From Lachnospiraceae bacterium (GTDB lineage Bacteria; Bacillota; Clostridia; Lachnospirales; Lachnospiraceae), in assembly GCA_009787745.1 (NCBI GenBank), contig WQST01000154.1, positions 1 to 6,043 on the forward strand: a stretch of DNA of 6,043 bases, read 5' to 3'. Of the stretch, positions 1-5,936 are shown in pieces; within the stretch, counting starts at the first letter, position 1; every line of letters begins with the position of its first letter. Under the pieces are notes generated by a model, which was not told the origin of the DNA, ran no database searches, and was given only the letters and a program-made list of their open reading frames with translations. The translations under genes were made by a program, and so were the position numbers.

Positions 1-493
1 GCATCAGCATCAAAATTATGTAAAAGAAAAAAATCAATTCCTTAACCCGCCCCCGATATCTGGTAAACCCGTAAGCCGCCAAAGTCGCCAACACCAACTG
101 AAAAATAACAATCGGCACCACCAGCCACACCGAATTCCAAAACTTAATCAAATAATCGGGACTCATAAACAAAACCGTAATATACTGACTAAATGAGACC
201 ATATCAGGAATGAACTTGATATTGACCTTTCCGGCGATAAAAACTTTTCCGCCCGTATCCGAAGTCGCGAAAACCTGCCCGTAATTCGATGAAATCTCCG
301 AAGACGACATAAACGAATTAGTTACCGTCAGAATTGTCGGCATCAGAAAAAGAACGGCAAAAAACACCGCAATCGTCGTCGCCAGCATAATCCGCGCAAT
401 ACCCACACGCTTACGGCGCTCCGCCTTCTTCTTCACCATATTCTGCCACTTTACCAAAGCCTCTTCTCTGGTAGGCGGTGTTTTCATACCCAT
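1..493 (-). CDS. Sugar ABC transporter permease, MalG/UgpE-type (N-terminal part, cut by window edge)
   Basis: This is one of the two membrane subunits that would form the pore of a carbohydrate importer. The frame is open from the ATG at 491-493 to the left edge, giving 164 residues with no stop; the family is usually about 280-300 residues, so the C-terminal half with the EAA loop is missing. After a basic cytoplasmic N-terminus (KKKAERRKR, residues 21-29) come a membrane segment at about 33-55, an extracytoplasmic stretch to about 115, a second membrane segment at about 119-141, and the motif AAYGFTRYRGR (139-149), typical of the region before the third helix in MalG-type permeases. A GGAG ribosome site (499-502) precedes two in-frame ATGs (491-493 and 485-487). 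I chose the first, though its spacing of 5 is short and the second, at 11, is possible. It starts 36 bp after the partner permease, so the two are probably cotranscribed. The substrate is not readable from sequence. Confidence 0.9.
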   Translation of the reverse strand, partial: MGMKTPPTREEALVKWQNMVKKKAERRKRVGIARIMLATTIAVFFAVLFLMPTILTVTNSFMSSSEISSNYGQVFATSDTGGKVFIAGKVNIKFIPDMVSFSQYITVLFMSPDYLIKFWNSVWLVVPIVIFQLVLATLAAYGFTRYRGRVKELIFFFYIILMLM

Positions 494-529
494 AACTTCT
501 CCACTGTCCGTAAATATATACTCTTTATA

Positions 530-1417
530 TTAACCCTCGACATCGCGCCCAAAGTAATTTTCCGTCAAAAACATAATCCCAATAATAATTATCATCACAA
601 TCGACATCATAATCGCCGCCGCCGAAAGATTCTGATAATCCAAACGCCCGAAATTATTATTCATATAATGCTGTAACATATAAACCGCGTCATAGGGGTA
701 AGACCCCGTTAATAAATATATCTCACGGAACACCTTAAATGAATTAATCAGCGACATAATCGTCACAAACAAAATCGTCGCGGACAAATAACGAATCTTA
801 ATATACCAAAAAATCTGAAACGGTTTCGCGCTCTCCATCTGCGCTACCTCAATTATTTCTTTCGGAATACTTGATAATGCCGCCATAAACAAGATCATAT
901 TATAGCCAAGATTCTTCCACAAAAAGAGGATAATGATAATAACCTGCCCATATGACGATTTAAGCCAGTCAACCTTATCACCGCCAAAAAATAAAAGAAT
1001 ATCATTTACCAACCCATTATAATGGAATAACACTTCCCAAATCAAGACAATTGAAGCAATCGGCACCATCATCGGACTCAAAAAGAATGTCCGAAACTGA
1101 CTGCGAAAAGGAATACGGCTATTCAGCATCATCGCCAGCATCAGTGACAAAATTACCGCCAGCGGAACCGCCACTCCCGAAAACTTAATCGTATTAGTAG
1201 CCGCCAGCTTAAAAGCCCCGTTATTAAAAACACTGATAAAATTATCAAAAAATACAAATTCCCTGTTAATCGGATTATCAATTATCGAATACCAAATAAC
1301 ATAAAAAAACGGGTAAATAAAGAACAACGTCACGCCCGACAAACTGGGCAAGAGATAAAAAATAGATATCCTCTTACCCTTTTGTTTATACTTAAGTGCG
1401 CTTTTATCTGTTTTCAT
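530..1417 (-). CDS. Sugar ABC transporter permease, LacF/UgpA/MalF-type
   Basis: This 295-residue inner-membrane subunit would pair with the MalG-type permease encoded next. About six hydrophobic segments are visible (roughly residues 20-43, 76-99, 110-131, 157-182, 208-228, 263-286), and the length is normal for the family. The N-terminal pattern IFYLLPSLSGV followed by FFIYPFFYVIWYS is characteristic of LacF-type permeases. The cytoplasmic EAA loop, which docks onto the ATPase, lies at residues 190-211 and is degenerate: it begins EVA rather than EAA, has Ser196 where Gly is conserved, and Arg209 where the Pro of the LP pair is expected. The ATG at 1415-1417 is preceded by AGGTG (1425-1429) at 7 nt; an in-frame ATG 6 nt upstream is followed at once by a stop and cannot be used. 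The gene overlaps the end of SBP2 by 14 bp, which suggests translational coupling and a shared transporter. No ATPase gene is adjacent. Confidence 0.93.
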   Translation of the reverse strand: MKTDKSALKYKQKGKRISIFYLLPSLSGVTLFFIYPFFYVIWYSIIDNPINREFVFFDNFISVFNNGAFKLAATNTIKFSGVAVPLAVILSLMLAMMLNSRIPFRSQFRTFFLSPMMVPIASIVLIWEVLFHYNGLVNDILLFFGGDKVDWLKSSYGQVIIIILFLWKNLGYNMILFMAALSSIPKEIIEVAQMESAKPFQIFWYIKIRYLSATILFVTIMSLINSFKVFREIYLLTGSYPYDAVYMLQHYMNNNFGRLDYQNLSAAAIMMSIVMIIIIGIMFLTENYFGRDVEG

Positions 1418-3647
1418 TTACATACACCTGAACCCGATTCTGAATAACCCCTGCTACTTCTTTGGCACTCTTCTGCCCGCTGAAAAAACTTTCAACTTCA
1501 TCACTGATAATTTTATTTATCTGTTCATCATATGCCCTGATACCTTCCGCACGTTCTACCAAATCCCTTAACGTATCGGCATAATCGGCGTTACGTGATA
1601 CATAAATCTCAACCTGTAAATCCCCATATCCCCAATACGACGCCTGTTCTTCTCCATCAGGGCCGATCATATAAGCATTCGGTGTCGATGCTTCGATTAC
1701 CATTTGGTCAAACGCCGCCCGCTTAATCGGCAGAGTATAGCGGTAAGAGTCACTGTCGCCTATCTGATAAGCATCTGATAAAAGAAACTCAACGAACTTA
1801 TAAGCACCGTCTTTGTGTTTCGATTTAGCGTTTATCCCGACCGCCCCATTGGGGTTAAACTTAATCCCGCTGCCGCTTTCGGACGGATACCCGATATATT
1901 TCGGCTCCCCGTCAAACATTGCGTTTACCATCTGCATATAACTTATATCATAAACATATTGGTCTGATAAAAGAAAATGGCCTTCCGCAAAACCTTCATG
2001 TGTCCCAATTCGGTCAGGATCGTTCCAATCCGGATATTCATTGCCGAACTGCGAAGCAAATTCCATAATTCTGATAAATTCATCACTGTCAAAATTACAC
2101 TTTCCGCTATTCCAATCAACAAAACTATCCATCAGCGAAAAAATCAGCATATACATAATTGATGACGACGTCGTTTCCAGAAGACTTGCATCAGGATAAC
2201 GGTTCGCCCACTCCATCATTTCCGCCATCGTCCATCTATCGATACCTTCTAATTTACTAGCATGGCCAACATATGTATTAAGGGTAAAAGACGGCATAAC
2301 CCCATATAATTTCCCGTCTATTTCAAATGCGTTTAAGGCTCTTTCGAAAAATTCGCTTCTGTCAATATCAGCACTCTTATTAATATGCGGATTTATATCC
2401 TGTAAAGCACCTTTTGCCGCCAATTGACGGAAATTAACGCTGGAAAGGTCAAGTATATCCGAGCCCCTCCCGCTCGCTAAGTCATTGTTAAACTGAATTA
2501 ATCCCGCTTCATATGCGCCCTCATCATAAGATGTTATGTATTCCTTAATGCGAATCCGATACTCCCGGTTAGATTTATTGAATTTAATTATTGCCGCCCG
2601 AAGGTCACTGTTCATATATAATGTCGCATATGTAAGATATTCACGCGGCGGTAACTCGCCATATGTCGTCTGCGTCAACAAAACCAGTTCCGTATTTGAA
2701 CTGCTGCGTCCCCATGACTGGTTCAAGATCCAATAATCACCGTTACTTAACTGACCGAAATAACGCGCATCATCTATATTCAAATCGCAATCAATATAAT
2801 TAAGTAATTTCTCCGCCGCCAATTTTTCTATATCAACTTCATGAATGCCATAGCTATCACTTAATAATAACCCTGTCGAACCGCCTCTTGCGAAACGGGC
2901 ATTCCCATACCCCGTCCCTGAAATACTAAGGTCAGGCCCAAATGACGCATTTTCAAAATCCACTTTTTTAAGTGCTAATCCGTTATTACCCCAACTTGTT
3001 ATATATGTATCACCGTTGCCTGCCGTAATAACCGACTCAATATAATTATTATGCTCGATTTTTCCTCTTAAATTAAAATCCGTGTCCGTCGCGACCAAGC
3101 GATAATTTCCGTTCGATCCATAAAGAACGAAATAAAGCTCGCCCAAACTATTGCTATACATAGTTTGAAACCATTCATCACTGCCTAAACCCAAGACCTC
3201 GGTAATATCCTTTTCATTTATCAAATTCCCCTCGTCTGATACTTCCGTCAAAAAATATTTATAGCCGTCCTCCGACCACTCCCCCGCCATCAGGATAAAT
3301 TTCCCCTGCGCGTTAAGAGCCATGCCGTTTATGAACAGATTATCCCGCAAATCAGAAATTACTAAATTCTCCGACTCACCTGTTAAAAGCGAAACCTTCG
3401 TAATTTTGTTGATGCTTATCATATCTTCTTGATTCCATTCATTCGTATAAATGAATAAATAGTCGTCGTCATAAACAGCCGCTTGGATATATGCTTCACC
3501 TAAATCAAAATCACGGTATTCCGCAAGAAAAGCAATTTCATTAGGATCGATTCCGTCAGCGGCTTTTCTTCCGCAACCAACCATCGTAACGGCTAAAAGG
3601 ATTGTTAAAATTATAAAAAGTAGTGATTTTTGTTTTCTGCAGGGCAT
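1404..3647 (-). CDS. Solute-binding lipoprotein with N-terminal beta-propeller-like domain fused to a family 1 SBP domain (SBP2)
   Basis: This 747-residue protein is probably the surface receptor for the two permeases after it. The N-terminus (basic RKQK, hydrophobic 9-23, then M-V-G-C with Cys25) is a lipoprotein signal close to the canonical lipobox. Residues about 37-335 contain six blade-like repeats, each pairing a hydrophobic strand with an NGD/DDDY/GE-type turn and another strand, centred near 53-70, 105-124, 159-177, 202-219, 246-269 and 294-312 (spacing 43-54). This resembles a beta-propeller, but the fold is my inference. Residues about 337-745 form a full-length family 1 sugar-binding domain: the LTYATLYMNSDLRAAIIKFN opening, SDILDL (396-401), GKLYGVMPSF (445-454), GAVGINAKSKHKDGAYKFVEF (601-621) and a C-terminal helical region. 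Ordinary SBPs are about 420-450 residues, so the N-terminal half is an addition. A strong AAGGAGG site 6 nt upstream fixes the start. It is first in the putative transporter unit behind its own promoter. The ligand is unknown. Confidence 0.88.
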   Translation of the reverse strand: MPCRKQKSLLFIILTILLAVTMVGCGRKAADGIDPNEIAFLAEYRDFDLGEAYIQAAVYDDDYLFIYTNEWNQEDMISINKITKVSLLTGESENLVISDLRDNLFINGMALNAQGKFILMAGEWSEDGYKYFLTEVSDEGNLINEKDITEVLGLGSDEWFQTMYSNSLGELYFVLYGSNGNYRLVATDTDFNLRGKIEHNNYIESVITAGNGDTYITSWGNNGLALKKVDFENASFGPDLSISGTGYGNARFARGGSTGLLLSDSYGIHEVDIEKLAAEKLLNYIDCDLNIDDARYFGQLSNGDYWILNQSWGRSSSNTELVLLTQTTYGELPPREYLTYATLYMNSDLRAAIIKFNKSNREYRIRIKEYITSYDEGAYEAGLIQFNNDLASGRGSDILDLSSVNFRQLAAKGALQDINPHINKSADIDRSEFFERALNAFEIDGKLYGVMPSFTLNTYVGHASKLEGIDRWTMAEMMEWANRYPDASLLETTSSSIMYMLIFSLMDSFVDWNSGKCNFDSDEFIRIMEFASQFGNEYPDWNDPDRIGTHEGFAEGHFLLSDQYVYDISYMQMVNAMFDGEPKYIGYPSESGSGIKFNPNGAVGINAKSKHKDGAYKFVEFLLSDAYQIGDSDSYRYTLPIKRAAFDQMVIEASTPNAYMIGPDGEEQASYWGYGDLQVEIYVSRNADYADTLRDLVERAEGIRAYDEQINKIISDEVESFFSGQKSAKEVAGVIQNRVQVYVNENR

Positions 3648-3655
3648 AATATGCC
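3643..3655 (-). repeat. Short inverted repeat enclosing the SBP2 start codon
   Basis: In the mRNA sense GGCAT, a 3-nt loop ATT, then ATGCC form a perfect 5-bp stem. The second arm contains the start codon of SBP2, and the first arm takes in the last two G bases of its Shine-Dalgarno sequence. If it folds, it would partly hide the initiation site. It is short and may be a chance palindrome. Confidence 0.4.
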
Positions 3656-3660
3656 TCCTT
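3654..3660 (-). promoter_or_regulatory. Strong Shine-Dalgarno (AAGGAGG) for SBP2
   Basis: AAGGAGG on the minus strand ends 6 nt before the ATG at 3645-3647. It is the best ribosome site in the window and fixes the start of the 747-residue protein, consistent with high expression of a binding protein. Confidence 0.9.
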
Positions 3661-3662
3661 TA

Positions 3663-3694
3663 TATAGTTAAAATTATACGACTTTCTAACTATA
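3663..3694. repeat. 8-bp inverted repeat overlapping the -10 box
   Basis: TATAGTTA (3663-3670) and TAACTATA (3687-3694) are perfect reverse complements separated by 16 bp. The right arm coincides with the -10 element and the left arm lies in the leader, between the transcription start and the Shine-Dalgarno site. Since the predicted start near 3682 excludes one arm from the RNA, it cannot act as an mRNA hairpin from this promoter. A protein-binding site, or coincidence in AT-rich DNA, are the remaining readings. Confidence 0.45.
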
Positions 3695-3717
3695 GCACAG
3701 AGAATACATTTTGACAA
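3682..3717 (-). promoter_or_regulatory. Sigma-A-type promoter for the transporter unit
   Basis: On the minus strand a -35 box TTGTCA (3712-3717, five of six consensus bases) is separated by exactly 17 nt from a -10 box TATAGT (3689-3694, five of six). A TG one base upstream of the -10 (TGC, 3695-3697) makes it an extended -10. The start of transcription would fall near 3682, giving a leader of about 35 nt that carries the AAGGAGG site. It lies between the response regulator gene and SBP2, so the transporter can be transcribed separately from the sensing genes. The boxes are read directly; activity is inferred. Confidence 0.78.
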
Positions 3718-3729
3718 ATTAAGATTTGT
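3714..3729. repeat. ACAAAT-N4-ATTTGT dyad overlapping the -35 box
   Basis: On the plus strand ACAAAT (3714-3719) and ATTTGT (3724-3729) form a perfect 6-bp inverted repeat with a 4-bp centre. It overlaps the -35 element of the transporter promoter. There is no U-tract after it in the transcribed direction and the stem is AT-rich, so it is not a good terminator. Its position suits a regulator-binding site. Binding by the neighbouring YesN-like regulator is a guess, as AraC-type proteins more often use direct repeats. Confidence 0.45.
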
Positions 3730-3755
3730 TTAAGGAATGAATAAATTTAAATGCG

Positions 3756-4568
3756 TTATAGTTTATTCCGATAATCGTTAGCCGTTACGCCTTCTTGCTT
3801 TTTGAATACTTTAGAAAAATGGGTCAGATCTTGAAAACCGACCAAGTCGGCGATTTCACCGATACGCAGTGACGGGTCGCCCAGAAGTTCTTTCGCTTTT
3901 TCGATGCGGATATTATTAAGAAGGTCATAAAAACTATGCCCTGTATGCTGGTTAAGCAAACGGCTCAAATGCCATTGACTGACATAAACCTGTTCGGCGA
4001 TGTCATTCAGCTTGATCTTTTGCATATAATTTTCTTTGAGGAATTTGACCGCATTACTGACGACAAAACTTCCCGCGACCGCCACTTCGGGGGGAACCTC
4101 TTCCGCTTTCTCCTCGGCTTTAGCCGCTGAACCGAGATGCTCCGCGCCGGCCGTTTTTTCATAGGCTAAACGGCGAAACCGCTTTTCCTTTAGCTTTTCA
4201 ATCATTGTCTCTAAAGCTTCACGGATTTCATCCAATTTCGAAGGTTTAATTAAGAAGCGGGTGACGCCTAAACGAATCGCGTCCTGCGCATAATTAAAAT
4301 CACGGAACCCACTTAATATCGACATCTCTATTTCGGGAAACTCCGATTTAATCGCCGCAATCATCGCAAGGCCATCCATACCCGGCATATAAATATCGGT
4401 AAAAATGATATCAGGACGAAGCTCTTTCACAAGCTTCACCCCTTCACAGCCATCCTCCGCCGTCCCAACTACCTCGCAGTCAAAATCCTGCCACGGAATA
4501 ACCCTGCGCATTCCTTCAACGATTATCGGTTCATCATCAACTATGATTACTTTATACATATCCGTCAT
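3756..4568 (-). CDS. Response regulator, YesN-like (receiver plus AraC-type HTH)
   Basis: This 270-residue cytoplasmic transcription factor is the presumed partner of the kinase whose tail lies at 5937-6043. The receiver domain (about 5-125) has the acidic pair Asp11-Asp12, the phospho-acceptor Asp58 in TDIYMPGMDG, Ser86 and Lys108 in LIKP, so it should be phosphorylatable. An Ala/Glu-rich linker (about 140-166) leads to an AraC-family double helix-turn-helix (about 172-270), with the LNDIAEQVYVSQWHLSRLL and IGEIADLVGFQDLTHFSKVFKK recognition regions. It is shorter than many YesN proteins because it lacks a long middle region. I start at the ATG 4566-4568; the ATG at 4557-4559 (MYKVIIVDDEP) is equally plausible from family alignment. 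A GTG at 4617-4619 would add a 17-residue tail unlike any receiver N-terminus. No clear Shine-Dalgarno precedes either ATG, and the gene begins 28 bp after SBP1, suggesting translational coupling. Its likely target is the promoter at 3682-3717. Confidence 0.93.
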   Translation of the reverse strand: MTDMYKVIIVDDEPIIVEGMRRVIPWQDFDCEVVGTAEDGCEGVKLVKELRPDIIFTDIYMPGMDGLAMIAAIKSEFPEIEMSILSGFRDFNYAQDAIRLGVTRFLIKPSKLDEIREALETMIEKLKEKRFRRLAYEKTAGAEHLGSAAKAEEKAEEVPPEVAVAGSFVVSNAVKFLKENYMQKIKLNDIAEQVYVSQWHLSRLLNQHTGHSFYDLLNNIRIEKAKELLGDPSLRIGEIADLVGFQDLTHFSKVFKKQEGVTANDYRNKL

Positions 4569-4596
4569 TATAGCATAACATCGGCAAAAAAACAAA

Positions 4597-5910
4597 CTAT
4601 TGACGCGAACCGGTTCCACTTTCTTCGTAAATTAATAAACTCGCCCGAATTGCGCTCTCTAAATCGGTGTCGCCGGCCAAAATATCCGCTAATCCGTCGA
4701 ATATCGGTTCACGGCATTTACCCTGAAATTCATCCTGAACCGCCCTTGTATATGAAGTCGTCTGACTGACCATTTTTATCGCTTTCGCTTGTAAATTACT
4801 GAATTCCGGGCGCTCCGACATATCAAGTTCATCAATCAAAGCCGTCGCCGTATGCTGCGCAAACCGATAAACCACCTCGGTACTAGTCATATATTTTACG
4901 AAACTCACCGCCGCTTCCCGTTTTTCGGGGTCGTCCCAAGCTTTCTTCGTAATATAATAACCCATCGACAGACCGCCGATTAAATCCGTGGCACGGCGAC
5001 CGCCCCGCGTCGGAACAAAAGTAATATCGAATTTGTCCAAAGCGTCCTCGTCTTCATTAAATGTATTAACGATTTCCAAGAGCTTCCATGAGCCGTCAAG
5101 CAAAAATGCCGCCTGCCCATTTACGAACAAATTAAAGCTTTCATCATCGGTAATCGTCAGCGTATTCGCAGGAAAATACCCGTCATCATACAAACTCTGA
5201 ATATCCATCATCCCCCGATACCACGCCTGCCCTTGCTCATCGGAGAAATCTTCGGGGATCTTAAGATGCGTTTCCGGCGTCGTATGGTTAAAAACCGTAT
5301 TCTCCCACCAATAATGAGGAACATGCCCCAAAGCGGCGGCAATCGGAATGAAGCCCGCGCTCTTAATTGCTTCGCAATCAAGCAAAAACTGCTCCCAAGT
5401 ATAATCCTCCCCCGGCCGCCTAACCCCCGCCGCCGCCAAAATCTCCGTATTGATATATAACGCTTCCCAAAAGCCGATTACGGGAACCGCATATTGGACG
5501 CCGTCGGTCGCCGCAGGAATCCGCTCATCATCCATGTTCATCGCATATTCAGGGTAATACTCTCTTATTTCGGCAATCGAAATTACTTTTCCCGCTTTTA
5601 TAAAAGGATTGGCATCGGCTCCGTTAAAAAAGTACAAAACATCAGGTTCGGAAGATGTTTCAAAATCCCTCAGCACCTTACCTTTCGAAGCTTCATCATA
5701 CATCGTCGAATTATCAATCACTACATTCCCTGTCATTTCTTCCCATTCAAGATAAGCATTCCGAAATACATAGCCGTTAAAAAACGAGGTTACTACCTCA
5801 ATCGTCGTTTTATTTTGAACAACATCAACCGTATTGCCGTTATCCATTTTACACGAACTATTTAAAAGCATATTCACTAATAATAATAAACCTAAAATTT
5901 TTAATCGCAT
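4597..5910 (-). CDS. Family 1 extracellular solute-binding lipoprotein (SBP1)
   Basis: This 437-residue protein belongs to the carbohydrate-binding SBP family of ABC importers. Residues 4-16 are hydrophobic and are followed by L-N-S-S-C with Cys20, a probable but non-canonical lipobox (Asn at -3). The two-lobed SBP fold is supported by EPDVLYFFNG (88-97), the hinge-like VPVIGFWEALYINTEIL (142-158), the GQAAFLLDGSW stretch (265-275) and EAAVSFVKYM (332-341). Aromatic residues W148, Y200-W202 and W275 are candidates for sugar stacking. It lies 26 bp after the kinase gene and 28 bp before the regulator, so it is probably part of the sensory operon. A role as ligand-presenting partner of the kinase, as in known SBP-LytS sensing pairs, is inference; it could also feed a transporter. 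The ATG at 5908-5910 is preceded by AGGGG (5920-5924) at 9 nt. A separate SBP (SBP2) serves the adjacent permeases. Confidence 0.92.
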   Translation of the reverse strand: MRLKILGLLLLVNMLLNSSCKMDNGNTVDVVQNKTTIEVVTSFFNGYVFRNAYLEWEEMTGNVVIDNSTMYDEASKGKVLRDFETSSEPDVLYFFNGADANPFIKAGKVISIAEIREYYPEYAMNMDDERIPAATDGVQYAVPVIGFWEALYINTEILAAAGVRRPGEDYTWEQFLLDCEAIKSAGFIPIAAALGHVPHYWWENTVFNHTTPETHLKIPEDFSDEQGQAWYRGMMDIQSLYDDGYFPANTLTITDDESFNLFVNGQAAFLLDGSWKLLEIVNTFNEDEDALDKFDITFVPTRGGRRATDLIGGLSMGYYITKKAWDDPEKREAAVSFVKYMTSTEVVYRFAQHTATALIDELDMSERPEFSNLQAKAIKMVSQTTSYTRAVQDEFQGKCREPIFDGLADILAGDTDLESAIRASLLIYEESGTGSRQ

Positions 5911-5918
5911 CGCATCGC
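5904..5918. repeat. Three tandem ATCGC pentamers across the SBP1 start
   Basis: ATCGC repeats three times in a row on the plus strand (5904-5908, 5909-5913, 5914-5918), read as GCGAT on the coding strand. The SBP1 start codon lies inside the array, which separates it from the AGGGG ribosome site. The array also creates an upstream out-of-frame ATG at 5913-5915 that opens a 4-codon reading frame ending at a TAA (5901-5903). Confidence 0.7.
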
Positions 5919-5919
5919 A

Positions 5920-5924
5920 CCCCT
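5920..5924 (-). promoter_or_regulatory. Shine-Dalgarno (AGGGG) for SBP1
   Basis: AGGGG on the minus strand is 9 nt from the in-frame ATG at 5908-5910 and only 4 nt from the out-of-frame ATG at 5913-5915. The spacing favours the in-frame start. It lies in the 27-bp gap after the kinase stop codon. Confidence 0.65.
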
Positions 5925-5936
5925 ATCCCACCGGCC

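Noticed and set aside
1977..2736. Plus-strand open frames opposite SBP2 (1977-2162 and 2536-2736)
   Set aside because: They are short, lie wholly antisense to a well-supported gene, and their translations show no recognisable domain or ribosome site; they look like shadows of the coding strand.
3673..3678. Second -10 box (TATAAT on the minus strand) closer to SBP2
   Set aside because: The hexamer is perfect, but a -35 at 17 nt would be TCTGTG, which is poor; the pair at 3689-3694 and 3712-3717 is far better.
3711..3716. Plus-strand TTGACA as a divergent promoter
   Set aside because: No -10-like hexamer is found at 16-18 nt (GGAATG at 17 nt), and no plus-strand gene follows.
3714..3729. Rho-independent terminator after the response regulator
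   Set aside because: The stem is 6 bp and AT-rich, and is followed by CAAAA instead of a U-tract in the transcribed direction.
3648..3755. CcpA catabolite (cre) site near the transporter promoter
   Set aside because: I looked for the TGWAANCGNTNWCA pattern in the intergenic region and saw no acceptable match.
4569..4619. GTG start for the response regulator at 4617-4619
   Set aside because: It adds residues unlike any receiver N-terminus, overlaps the end of SBP1 by 23 bp and has at best a weak GAAG ribosome site; the conserved YKVIIVDDEP begins right after the downstream ATGs.
3936..5865. Plus-strand open frames opposite the regulator and SBP1
   Set aside because: All are fully antisense to confident genes, with low-complexity translations and no promoter or ribosome site of their own.
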